DNA from: Roseinatronobacter alkalisoli
GTDB lineage: Bacteria; Pseudomonadota; Alphaproteobacteria; Rhodobacterales; Rhodobacteraceae
Direction of reading: 5' to 3'
Assembly: GCF_028745735.1 (NCBI RefSeq)
Contig: NZ_JAQZSM010000026.1
Span: 1 to 49,211, forward strand
Length of the DNA stretch: 49,211 nt
Shown here: one piece after another, positions 27,803 through 36,063 of the stretch
How the letters are laid out: every line of letters starts with the position of its first letter
Numbering within the stretch: position 1 is the stretch's first letter
Made by a program: the position numbers and the translations under genes
Notes under the pieces: generated by a model
Database searches by the model: none
What the model was told of the DNA's origin: nothing
What the model saw: the letters and a program-made list of their open reading frames with translations, nothing else

Positions 27803-29986
27803 CTAATCATCCTCATGGGTCAGTTCGGGCACATCCTCGGCCCCTGCTGACCCGCGCCCCGAAAGCGACGGGTTCTCCATGAAAAACCGATGGCAGTTGA
27901 ACAGGCGGCGTTCCTCTCCCTCACCTGGCAGAACGCGCAGCGCGGGGCCATCGGGTTGCAGTACCCAGCTTTGCGCCTCATCCGCCAGATTTGCGGCCAT
28001 GATCTGGCGCACGATCTGGGCTTTCACGGTCAGATTGTTGATTTCCACCAGCGTTTCCACCCGCCGCACCAGATTGCGGCCCATCCAGTCTGCCGAACTG
28101 ATGAATACCCGCGCCTGATCCGATGGCAGGCCCGCGCCATTGCCGAAACAGACAATGCGCGAATGTTCCAGAAACCGGCCCACGACGGATTTGACGCGAA
28201 TATTCTCGGACAGGCCCTGAATGCCGGGGCGCAGCCCGCAGATGCCGCGCACGACAAGGCTGATTTCCACACCGGCGCGGCTGGCCTCATACAGGGCATC
28301 AATCACACCGGGGTCGATGATCGAATTCATCTTGGCCCAGATCTGCGCGGGCCTGCCGGAACGGGCATGTTCCGCCTCCGCCGCGATAAGCTGCAACAGG
28401 CGCGATTTCATGCTGATGGGCGAAATGGCCAGATTTTCCAGCATTGCCGGTTCAGCATAGCCGGAAACATAGTTAAACACCCGCGTGGCATCGCGCCCAA
28501 GCGCCGCGTCACAGGTGAACAGCGACAGATCTGTGTAAATCCGCGCCGTGATCGGGTGGTAATTGCCGGTTCCGAAATGGGTATAGGTGACCAGCTTGTC
28601 CCCTTCGCGGCGCACAACGGCGCTGATCTTGGCATGGGTCTTGTAGTTCACAAACCCATAGACGACATGCGCGCCTGCACGTTCCAGCCTGCGCGACTGG
28701 CGGATATTTGCGGCTTCGTCAAAGCGTGCTTTCAGTTCGACAAGTGCTGTGACGGATTTGCCCGCCTCTGCGGCTTCGCACAGGGCGGCAACGATAGGGC
28801 TGTTGCGCGACGTGCGGTAAAGCGTCTGGCGGATGGCCAGCACATCGGGATCGCGCGCCGCCTGTTCCAGAAACCGCACCACCATGTCAAAAGTTTCATA
28901 GGGGTGGTGCAGCAACATGTCCTTTTGCCGGATGGCGGCAAACATGTCGCCATGATGGTCCTGCACACGTTCGGGTACGCGCGGGGTGAAACCGGGCCAT
29001 AACAGGTCTGGGCGGTCATCCAGCACCAGTTCCTTCAGCGTGGAAATGCCCATGATGCCCTGCACCTCTATCACTTCGGCATCGGACACGCCCAGTTCTT
29101 CCATGACCAGATCGCGCAGATCCTGCGGTGCGCCTGTCGAAATCTTCATGCGCACGACTTCGCCCCGGCGGCGGCGTTTCAGGGCCACTTCGAATTCGCG
29201 GACCAGATCTTCGGCTTCCTCCTCGACTTCCAGATCGCTGTCGCGCAACACCGAGAAGGTGCACGATCCCAGCAACCGGTAGCCCGGAAACAGGTTGTCC
29301 ATTTCCGCAAGAATCAGTTCTTCCAGCGGCAGCATGCGGATGCTGTCGCCGGGCAGGCGCAGGAAACGGTCAATCTGGCCAGGAACTGGCACCAGCGCAT
29401 CCAGCTTGCGCCCACGCTTGTCTTCCAGCTCCATGGCCAGCGAAAACCCGGCATTCGGGATGAACGGAAACGGGTGCGCGGGGTCAATGGCCAGCGGCGA
29501 CAGAACGGGAAAGACATTCTCCAGGAAGTATTGCGCCACTGCCGCGCGGTCCTGCTCACTCAGGTCGTGGCGCGACAGGATGGTGATTCCGGCTGCTGCC
29601 AGAAGGGGGCGCAGAATGGCCCAGACATCCTGCTGCTTTTCCATCAGGCTGCGCGCATCTTCGTTGATCAGCACAAGCTGCTCTGCGGGGGTGCGCCCGT
29701 CATCGGACGGGCTGCTGTTGCCCGCGCGCGCCAGTTGCCGCAGGCCCGCCACCCGCACTGTATAGAATTCATCCAGATTGGCCGCCGAAATGGACAGAAA
29801 ACGCACCCGTTCCAGCAATGGCACACGCGGGTTCATCGCTTCTTCCAGCACGCGCCAGTTAAAGGCCAGCCATGACATTTCGCGGTTGAAAAACCGTTCC
29901 GGCCCGGCAGGGTCAAACCCTTCCAGCACCTGTGGGGCGGGGAATGGTGCATTCAGGAAATCGGCGGATGGAAGGGTCTGGGTCAT
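27803..29986 (-). CDS. ppk1: Polyphosphate kinase 1
   Basis: PPK1 reversibly polymerises the terminal phosphate of ATP into inorganic polyphosphate. The 727-residue protein has the N, H, C1 and C2 domain order. It begins with the typical [20 protein letters not shown], has the phosphorylated histidine in [18 protein letters not shown], and has [16 protein letters not shown] in the C2 domain. The ATG at 29986 follows AGGA by four bases and gives normal length; the longer frame to 30052 is less likely. In many proteobacteria ppk is followed by ppx (exopolyphosphatase); here the intergenic repeat and a convergent regulator follow instead. Confidence 0.96.
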   Translation of the reverse strand: MTQTLPSADFLNAPFPAPQVLEGFDPAGPERFFNREMSWLAFNWRVLEEAMNPRVPLLERVRFLSISAANLDEFYTVRVAGLRQLARAGNSSPSDDGRTPAEQLVLINEDARSLMEKQQDVWAILRPLLAAAGITILSRHDLSEQDRAAVAQYFLENVFPVLSPLAIDPAHPFPFIPNAGFSLAMELEDKRGRKLDALVPVPGQIDRFLRLPGDSIRMLPLEELILAEMDNLFPGYRLLGSCTFSVLRDSDLEVEEEAEDLVREFEVALKRRRRGEVVRMKISTGAPQDLRDLVMEELGVSDAEVIEVQGIMGISTLKELVLDDRPDLLWPGFTPRVPERVQDHHGDMFAAIRQKDMLLHHPYETFDMVVRFLEQAARDPDVLAIRQTLYRTSRNSPIVAALCEAAEAGKSVTALVELKARFDEAANIRQSRRLERAGAHVVYGFVNYKTHAKISAVVRREGDKLVTYTHFGTGNYHPITARIYTDLSLFTCDAALGRDATRVFNYVSGYAEPAMLENLAISPISMKSRLLQLIAAEAEHARSGRPAQIWAKMNSIIDPGVIDALYEASRAGVEISLVVRGICGLRPGIQGLSENIRVKSVVGRFLEHSRIVCFGNGAGLPSDQARVFISSADWMGRNLVRRVETLVEINNLTVKAQIVRQIMAANLADEAQSWVLQPDGPALRVLPGEGEERRLFNCHRFFMENPSLSGRGSAGAEDVPELTHEDD

Positions 29987-30059
29987 GGTATCCTGTATAC
30001 TGGCGGAATATGACGGTTTTGTCATGTCAGACGCGAATGGCCGACAATTCATTCAGGTA

Positions 30060-31007
30060 TTATCTGCGCGCGCTGATGACCGGCTGCCCCCCCGCCATCA
30101 ATGTCAGCCTGCCGGTTTCCGGCACCAGTTGATACCCGTCCACACGGCGCAGCATGGCCGTGAACTGGTGTTCCTGTTGCATCATCCCGTCAGGGCAGGC
30201 CATCATTGTGCTGGCAATCCGCCCGAAAGACAAGATGCCGCCATGCCGCCGGTACCCGCCAATCAACCGGTTGCACCCGACAGAGGCACTCATGCGCCCG
30301 TCGGCATAAAACACAAGTTCGGTGCGCGACGGGAATACGGTGGGTTTGTCGCTGATCGCGGTAATTCGCCAGACCCCCTGGGTGATGTCCTGTTCGGGGC
30401 GGATCAACCGGCATTCGGACAGTTCGGCACCATCAATGCGCAACAGTGCCGTGTCCACCTTGATATGGATGGACGTCGCCGCATTGTCCGGTGCTGCGTA
30501 AAGTGCGCCTGATGCGGCCTCGGCCGGGGTCATGATGATGACCTGTTCGTTGAAGCGCAGCCGCAGATCATCCGGCAGGAACCCGATTTCCAGCAATTGC
30601 GTGCCGCATGCCAGAAGCGATGCAAACCCCATGGGCGCAGTGCGCAATGCGCGGATGGGGCCAAGATCAACCGGGTCCGTGCCCGCTGCGATGGCCACAG
30701 GTTCGGTCAGCCAGACCATATCATCCGCTGCGCGCAACCCAGCACGCAGGATCAGGGGCCGGTCTGCGGGCGCGTCCAGCTCAAAGGCAAAAGGGCTTTG
30801 CGTTCCACCGGCAAGCCGCCGCTGCGCGACCAGTGTTGTGTCGGTGTCGTCGCTGATATCGACAATCACCACAGAGTGATCTGGCACTGCCATCCGTTCC
30901 AGCAGCGTGATCTGCCCGGATATCCGGCGGTTTGTGTCCTGCGCGGCAAGCGGGGCGGCCAACAGGCCGGACAGCAGAAAAAAACATATCGACAGAAATC
31001 GGATCAA
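30060..31007 (-). CDS. Secreted protein with YbaY-like, MliC-like and META/HslJ domains
   Basis: The 315-residue protein has a signal peptide (FLSICFFLLSGLLAAPLAAQ). An N-terminal YbaY/YscW-type beta-sandwich follows (ISGQITLLERMAVPDHSVVI). The central segment has the MliC-like cysteine and SGALYAAP patterns (LLACGTQLLEI ... ELSECRLI). A C-terminal META/HslJ domain follows (SVGCNRLIGGYRRHGGILSF, TMMACPDGMMQQEHQF). It is the clearer member of the pair with the gene at 16679-17884. The domain set suggests an envelope-protective role, perhaps including lysozyme inhibition, but this is inference. It lies between hdaA and ppk1 on the same strand with gaps of 94 and 73 bases. Confidence 0.8.
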   Translation of the reverse strand: MIRFLSICFFLLSGLLAAPLAAQDTNRRISGQITLLERMAVPDHSVVIVDISDDTDTTLVAQRRLAGGTQSPFAFELDAPADRPLILRAGLRAADDMVWLTEPVAIAAGTDPVDLGPIRALRTAPMGFASLLACGTQLLEIGFLPDDLRLRFNEQVIIMTPAEAASGALYAAPDNAATSIHIKVDTALLRIDGAELSECRLIRPEQDITQGVWRITAISDKPTVFPSRTELVFYADGRMSASVGCNRLIGGYRRHGGILSFGRIASTMMACPDGMMQQEHQFTAMLRRVDGYQLVPETGRLTLMAGGQPVISARR

Positions 31008-31101
31008 GGCGGCCCCCGGGCATGAAAATGAATGACATAAAGATTATGCAGCACCCGGCCCGCATACAAGTAGGCGAAAATGCCGGATACGCGCTTGTGA
31101 C

Positions 31102-31815
31102 CTATCCGCGATCGGCAAGCGCGTTCAGGATGTCTGCGGCCAGCTGGCGTGAAATGGGCTTCTTGCGCGCCAGTGCTTCGGCATCCAGCAGCGCGACGAT
31201 GCGTTGCGCCCCCCCAAGGGAGCGTTCCATCCGCGCCAGAAGATAGGGAACAAGCGTATCGGAAACGGTGACCTGCCGGTCGGCAAACAGTTTGGTCAGC
31301 ACAGCGGCCAGAAGCGCATCATCGGGCGCCGCCAGCCCGACATGCGCCGCAGCCTGCAGGCGCGAGGCCAGATCAGGCAGGCACAGGCCCCAGTCGCGCA
31401 CAGGCGCGCGCGCCGCCAGCAGCAATTGCCCGCCCCCCGCCGCCAGCAGGTTATGCAGATGAAACAGCGCCGCTTCCAGCCGGGGCTGGCCCGCGATCTG
31501 ATGGGTATCATCCAGCGCCACGCAGGTCCGTGCAGCCAGCGCGGGCAGGTCTGCCCCCTCCAGCGCGGTTGCGCGCAGCAGGGCCGCGCCGTGGTGGTTG
31601 GCCCAGATATGCAGCAGATGGGTCTTGCCCGCCCCTTCGGGACCGGTCAGCACCAGCTTGCCCGCAGGCCAGTCGCCCCTGGTGATCATCTGAAGCGCAT
31701 GGGCATTGCAGGGTGCGGGCACGAAATCGCTGCGCCCATAGGATGCGGGCAGGGCCAGCGGCAGATGTATCTGTCCGGCGCGCGGTGGGGGTGAGGGGGG
31801 GCGCGATGATGGCAT
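31102..31815 (-). CDS. hdaA: DnaA-homologous regulator HdaA
   Basis: The 237-residue protein is a short AAA+ DnaA relative lacking the DNA-binding domain IV. It begins with the clamp-binding-type motif QIHLPLALP, has the Walker A GPEGAGKTHLL and the degenerate Walker B CVALDDTHQ. In alphaproteobacteria HdaA works with the DNA polymerase sliding clamp to stimulate ATP hydrolysis by DnaA and prevent re-initiation. It follows the permease gene after three bases, so the two are cotranscribed; this order, permease-hdaA-ppk, is common in the group. Confidence 0.9.
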   Translation of the reverse strand: MPSSRPPSPPPRAGQIHLPLALPASYGRSDFVPAPCNAHALQMITRGDWPAGKLVLTGPEGAGKTHLLHIWANHHGAALLRATALEGADLPALAARTCVALDDTHQIAGQPRLEAALFHLHNLLAAGGGQLLLAARAPVRDWGLCLPDLASRLQAAAHVGLAAPDDALLAAVLTKLFADRQVTVSDTLVPYLLARMERSLGGAQRIVALLDAEALARKKPISRQLAADILNALADRG

Positions 31816-31818
31816 GCG

Positions 31819-32853
31819 TCACTCCCTTCCGTAAAGCGCGCTGTTTTGGTATTGCGCGATCGCGAAACGCACCAGCACCCCGATGGCTGCTGCGACCGGC
31901 ACCGCGATCAGCATGCCGGTAAACCCGAACATGCTGCCAAAGGCAGATACGGCAAACAACAACCAGACCGGGTGCAGCCGCACCGAATTGCCCACGATGC
32001 GCGGCACAAGGATATTGCCTTCCAGCACCTGCCCGACCGCGAAAATCGCAACCACCGCTGCAATCATGCCCGGTTCACCCCAGAACTGCCACAGCGCAAC
32101 CCCGATGGCCAGAACCCCGCCCACGATCGCGCCGATATAGGGGATGAAGGAAATCAGCCCCGCCACCACCCCGATGGCCAGCCCGAACTGCAGCCCCACC
32201 AGCCCCAGCGCAGTCGCGTAATAGGCCGCAAGGATCAGGCATACCGTGACCTGTCCGCGTACAAACCCCGCAATGGCACGGTCAACGTCCTGGCCGATCT
32301 GGCGCAGGGTGGGGGCGTGCTGTCGCGGCAGCAGATCATCGGCCCCGCGCATGACCCGCGGCCAGTCCAGCAACAGATAAAACGCAACGACAGGGGTGAT
32401 CAGCAGGAAGATGACCGCACTGACCACACCCGACACCCCGCGCAGCACGCCCTGCGCAAGTCCGGCACCCCGCTCGCGGATGGCGTCCCCCATTGCGGCA
32501 AGGGATGTTTTCAGCGTGTCTTCCAGATCGGGGAAATACCGGGTCAGAAATGTCTGCGCCTGCTGCAACAGGTCCGGCGCGGTTTCACTTAATTGCACAA
32601 GCTGGGCGACGACGGCAGGGATGATCAGCAACCCCGCCAGCACCACAGCCCCGAGTGCCAGACACATCAGCCCCGCCACCGCCAGCACGCGCGGCACGCC
32701 AGCAGCCATCAGCCGCAGGACAAGGGGATTCAGGAAATAGGCAATCGCGGCCCCTGTGACAAAGGGCAGCAACACATCCCCCATCACCCAGAGCAGCGCG
32801 ATGAAGCCAAGGGTGGCAATGCCCCAGAAGGTGATTTGTGTGCGGATCGGCAT
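31819..32853 (-). CDS. AI-2E family transporter (PerM-like)
   Basis: The 344-residue membrane protein has about eight predicted helices, with the family pattern near the start (LLWVMGDVLLPFVTGAAIAY) and the loop-helix LISFIPYIGAIVGGVLAIGV followed by NILVPRIVGNSVRLHPVWLL at the C-terminal end. Members are proposed to export AI-2 or other solutes or to act as Na+/H+ antiporters; the substrate is not predictable. The ATG at 32853 gives the usual N-terminus MPIRTQITFW; the frame continues upstream without family resemblance. It is directly followed by hdaA. Confidence 0.9.
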   Translation of the reverse strand: MPIRTQITFWGIATLGFIALLWVMGDVLLPFVTGAAIAYFLNPLVLRLMAAGVPRVLAVAGLMCLALGAVVLAGLLIIPAVVAQLVQLSETAPDLLQQAQTFLTRYFPDLEDTLKTSLAAMGDAIRERGAGLAQGVLRGVSGVVSAVIFLLITPVVAFYLLLDWPRVMRGADDLLPRQHAPTLRQIGQDVDRAIAGFVRGQVTVCLILAAYYATALGLVGLQFGLAIGVVAGLISFIPYIGAIVGGVLAIGVALWQFWGEPGMIAAVVAIFAVGQVLEGNILVPRIVGNSVRLHPVWLLFAVSAFGSMFGFTGMLIAVPVAAAIGVLVRFAIAQYQNSALYGRE

Positions 32854-32979
32854 CAGGCGTTCCAGTCGGCTTGGCGGTAAGGTTCCCCTATGCCATATCG
32901 CGCGGTGCTGGCAGGTGTGCAAGTCTTCTGGCACGCACACAGGCGGTAAAAGCACCGCCACTGCCCCTGCCGGGGCAGG

Positions 32980-33000
32980 AAAAGGGGGCTGTCTGCCCCC
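32980..33000 (-). terminator. Rho-independent terminator after the TerB-like gene
   Basis: Read on the minus strand, GGGGGC/GCCCCC with a five-base loop is followed by TTTT. It lies about 90 bases downstream of the terB-like stop and upstream of the permease gene. Confidence 0.65.
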
Positions 33001-33027
33001 CTCGGGCCTTCGGCCCTCACCCCCCGA

Positions 33028-33047
33028 GGATATTTTTCCAGAATGAA
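33028..33047 (+). repeat. Short intergenic motif GGATATTT...CCAGAATGAA, copy 1
   Basis: The 20 bases GGATATTTTTCCAGAATGAA follow a hairpin (CCTCGGG at 33000-33006 pairing with CCCGAGG at 33023-33029). A near-identical motif follows another GC-rich hairpin at 43359. Similar sequences are, from memory, common between genes in Rhodobacterales; their function is not known to me. Confidence 0.55.
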
Positions 33048-33086
33048 TGGGGGGCGGGAATGATGATATTCTGCCCGCGGCCGGGG

Positions 33087-33509
33087 TTACAGCCGCATAT
33101 GGCGTGCGCGGGCGCCGCGTTCGATCGCCGCCGCATGCAGGCGGTCTATCTGCAGTTCATGGCGGATTTCTTCCAGCAGGCGCAGTTCCGCCTGTGACAG
33201 TTTCCCGTCGGAAGCGGCCACATCGCAGGCGATGGTATAGGCGGTTTCGTTCAGCTTTTCCGGCAGATTGCCATGGACAAGGCCGAACAGGGCATCAAGC
33301 CCGTCTTCTTCTTCCAGCAGGTCGAACACGGTCTGGGCAATGGTCTTGATGCGGTCCGCGTCATATTCCGCGAAGATCGGCAGGTGATTGACCAGCGCCT
33401 GAATCGCCACCAGTTCGGCGGTGCGGATTTCCTGATCCGCGGCAGATACGGCGATCATGAGCGCAACAAGGCAATCCTGCGGCGACAGCGGATGAGGCTC
33501 GGGCGACAT
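33087..33509 (-). CDS. TerB-like tellurite-resistance family protein
   Basis: The 140-residue all-helical protein has the two acidic helix-loop elements of the TerB fold (SAADQEIRTAELVAIQALV and DVAASDGKLSQAELRLLEEI), each carrying Asp/Glu residues that bind a metal in TerB. Family members occur in tellurite resistance and in more general stress loci, and there is no ter operon here, so tellurite resistance should not be assumed. It is divergent from lysK and ends in a terminator on the minus strand. Confidence 0.85.
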   Translation of the reverse strand: MSPEPHPLSPQDCLVALMIAVSAADQEIRTAELVAIQALVNHLPIFAEYDADRIKTIAQTVFDLLEEEDGLDALFGLVHGNLPEKLNETAYTIACDVAASDGKLSQAELRLLEEIRHELQIDRLHAAAIERGARARHMRL

Positions 33510-33612
33510 TGGGTGGTCCTTCGGGATTGGTCTGCAACCTACAGATTATTGACGCGGCGCCAAAGGCGCAATAGGGAGAGGGGCTGTAATTCAACCCCCA
33601 CAAGGAAGTGAA

Positions 33613-35196
33613 GTGTCCATGTCCGCACTGCGCGATGCCGCCCTGACATCCAAAGCCTGGCCTTTTGAGGAGGCCCGTAAACTGGTTGCGCGCATCAAGG
33701 GCAAGGCCCCTGAAAAGGGCTATGTGCTGTTTGAAACGGGCTATGGCCCGTCCGGCCTGCCCCATATCGGCACATTTGGCGAAGTGGCGCGCACGACAAT
33801 GATCCGGCGCGCGTTTGAGCTGATCTGCGATGTGCCCACGCGGCTGATCTGTTTTTCCGATGATGTGGACGGCATGCGCAAGGTGCCCGAGAATGTGCCG
33901 GACCCGGTTGCGCTGCGCGAACATCTGCAAAAGCCGCTGACATCCGTGCCGGACCCGTTTGGCAAATATGAAAGTTTCGGCCATCATAACAACGCCATGC
34001 TGCGCCGGTTTCTGGACACGTTCGGGTTTGAATACGAATTCATCAGCGCGACCGAATATTACAAATCCGGCAAATTCGATGCGGTGCTGTTGCGCGCCGC
34101 CGAGCGCTATGACGAGATCATGGCGGTGATGCTGAAGTCCCTGCGCGAAGAACGCCAGCAGACCTATTCCATTTTCCTGCCCATCCACCCGGAAACGGGG
34201 CGGGTGCTGTATGTGCCGATGAAACATGTGGATGGCGCTAAGGGCGAGATCACATTTGACGACGAGGACGGGCGCGAATGGACGCTGCCGGTCACGGGGG
34301 GGCAGGTAAAGCTGCAATGGAAGCCCGATTTCGGTGCGCGCTGGGCGGCGCTGGATGTCGATTTCGAAATGTATGGCAAGGACCATTCGACCAACACGCC
34401 CATCTATGACCGCATTTGCGAAATTCTGGGCGGGCGCAAGCCTGAGCATTATGTCTATGAGTTGTTTCTGGATGAAAACGGCGAGAAGATCAGCAAATCC
34501 AAGGGTAACGGGCTGACCATCGATGAATGGCTGACCTATGCCAGCACGGAATCGCTGTCCTATTACATGTTTCTGAAGCCGCGCACCGCCAAGCGCCTGT
34601 CATGGGATGTGATCCCGAAGGCGGTTGATGAATATCACCAGCAATTGCGCGCCTATCCCGGCCAGACGCCGGAGCAGCAGGTGGCCAATCCTGTCTGGCA
34701 TATTCATGGTGGCAAACCGCCCGTGTCGCATATGGTGGTCAGTTTTGCGATGTTGCTGAACCTGGCATCGGTTGCAGGGGCTGCGGGCAAGGACGGGCTT
34801 TGGGGCTTTATCCGCCGCTATGCGCCGGATGCGGCCCCTGAAACTCACCCCGATCTGGATCAGGCGGCGGGGTTCGCCTTGGCCTATTTCCGCGACTACG
34901 TGGCCCCTGCGCGCCGGTTCCGTGCGCCGGATGACCGCGAACGCACCGCCATGGTGGATCTGGCGGCGCGGTTGCGCGACTGGCAGGGCGGGCTGGACGC
35001 AGAGGAATTGCAGACCCTTGCCTTCGCGGTGGGCAAGGATCACGGGTTTGAAAACCTGCGCGACTGGTTCAAGGCACTTTATGAGGTGTTGCTGGGCCAG
35101 TCCCAGGGTCCGCGTTTTGGCGGGTTCATAGCGCTCTATGGTGTGGATGAAACGGTTGCGTTGATTGACCGCGCATTGGCGGGTGATCTGGCATAA
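33613..35196 (+). CDS. lysK: Lysyl-tRNA synthetase, class I
   Basis: The 527-residue enzyme charges tRNA-Lys. It is the class I form, found in archaea and most alphaproteobacteria, rather than the class II LysS. The Rossmann-fold signatures are [13 protein letters not shown] (HIGH motif) and KISKSKGNG (KMSKS motif, about residue 292), and the C-terminal helical anticodon-binding part is present. The start is probably the GTG at 33613, six bases after AAGGA; the ATG at 33619 is less well spaced. It is divergent from the terB-like gene. Confidence 0.97.
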   Translation: MSMSALRDAALTSKAWPFEEARKLVARIKGKAPEKGYVLFETGYGPSGLPHIGTFGEVARTTMIRRAFELICDVPTRLICFSDDVDGMRKVPENVPDPVALREHLQKPLTSVPDPFGKYESFGHHNNAMLRRFLDTFGFEYEFISATEYYKSGKFDAVLLRAAERYDEIMAVMLKSLREERQQTYSIFLPIHPETGRVLYVPMKHVDGAKGEITFDDEDGREWTLPVTGGQVKLQWKPDFGARWAALDVDFEMYGKDHSTNTPIYDRICEILGGRKPEHYVYELFLDENGEKISKSKGNGLTIDEWLTYASTESLSYYMFLKPRTAKRLSWDVIPKAVDEYHQQLRAYPGQTPEQQVANPVWHIHGGKPPVSHMVVSFAMLLNLASVAGAAGKDGLWGFIRRYAPDAAPETHPDLDQAAGFALAYFRDYVAPARRFRAPDDRERTAMVDLAARLRDWQGGLDAEELQTLAFAVGKDHGFENLRDWFKALYEVLLGQSQGPRFGGFIALYGVDETVALIDRALAGDLA

Positions 35197-35214
35197 GTGA
35201 TCCGGATACCCCCT

Positions 35215-35238
35215 TTTTGCGTAAAGTTTTGCGTAAAG
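35215..35238 (+). repeat. Tandem 12-base repeat TTTTGCGTAAAG x2
   Basis: Two perfect adjoining copies of TTTTGCGTAAAG lie 30 bases upstream of the DUF4864-like gene start and 18 bases after the lysK stop. The core TTGCGTAAAG also occurs at 26912. A protein-binding site is likely but unproven. Confidence 0.5.
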
Positions 35239-35268
35239 ATGGTATACTTGCGCGAAAAGGGGGTCATC

Positions 35269-35670
35269 ATGCGTGCGATATTTGCGGCATTGGGGCTTGT
35301 GCTGGCCGTGAGCACTGCACAGGCACAGGACCATGCCGGTATTGGCCAGACCATCGAAAGCCAGATCGCCGCGTTGCAGGCGGATGATTTCGACCGTGCC
35401 TTCAGCTTTGCCAGCCCCGATATAAAGCGCCTGTTCGCAACGCCGGAGCGGTTTGGCGCGATGGTGCGGAACGGCTATCCGATGGTGTATCGTCCCGCAG
35501 ACGTCACCATGCTGGAGCAGACCGAAACCCCGGCAGGTGTGGTTCAGCGTGTCATGATCCGCGATGCGCAGGGGCGGCTGCATTTTCTGGCCTATCAGAT
35601 GGTGCCTGCGGCGGATGGCTGGCAGATCAACGGTGTGCAGTTGCTTCAGGCGCCTGAAACAGGTGTCTGA
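35269..35670 (+). CDS. Secreted DUF4864-like protein
   Basis: The 133-residue product has a signal peptide (AIFAALGLVLAVSTAQAQ) and a mature alpha+beta domain resembling DUF4864 / NTF2-like folds: IGQTIESQIAALQADDFDRA, FASPDIKRLFATPERFGAMV, and the C-terminal strands HFLAYQMVPAADGWQINGVQ. It is presumably periplasmic; no function is known to me. The ATG at 35269 has AAAAGGGGG upstream; the open frame reaching back to 35197 covers the tandem repeat and is not coding. The gene follows lysK by 72 bases on the same strand. Confidence 0.85.
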   Translation: MRAIFAALGLVLAVSTAQAQDHAGIGQTIESQIAALQADDFDRAFSFASPDIKRLFATPERFGAMVRNGYPMVYRPADVTMLEQTETPAGVVQRVMIRDAQGRLHFLAYQMVPAADGWQINGVQLLQAPETGV

Positions 35671-35708
35671 GGCGGGGTTTGCGCGGGCTGCGAATGGCGT
35701 TGTGGTCG

Positions 35709-35890
35709 CCCCAAGGTGCGGAACAAAGGCCGCAGGCTGGCCCACGCCATAGGTCTGGCCGTCCCGCGGCCTGCCGATTGCGCTGATGTCAGTTCAAGCT
35801 TTTGAACTCAGGAGTATGCCGCCCGCATAAAGCGAACTTCTACAACGCGGGACCGGCAGACCCCGGCCCACTGATGGCGCGGGCTTCAAC
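35709..35890 (-). repeat. Structured intergenic repeat, copy E (long form)
   Basis: On the minus strand it reads from AAGCCCGCGCCATCAGTGGG to the arm AGGCCGC/GCGGCCT, which is a perfect stem, and ends near TTCCGCACCTTGG. The central hairpin TATGC-GGGCG-GCATA is kept, while the inner stem has decayed to GGCC/GGCC. It fills about half of the 393-base gap between the DUF4864-like gene and the beta-helix gene. The other half holds no supported gene. Confidence 0.85.
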
Positions 35891-36063
35891 CGTCCGGTTC
35901 AGGCCAGTCAGCCCCTGCCCGCAAGGGCAACGCACGCTGCCCTCAACGAGGTTTAACCGCCCTTTGATATAGTCTGCCCTGTCCGGATGATCGGTCAGGT
36001 AGGCAATCCGCGCCCCTGAACGTCATCCGATTGCAGAAATCGACTGACAAGAGAGGGTCTTTC

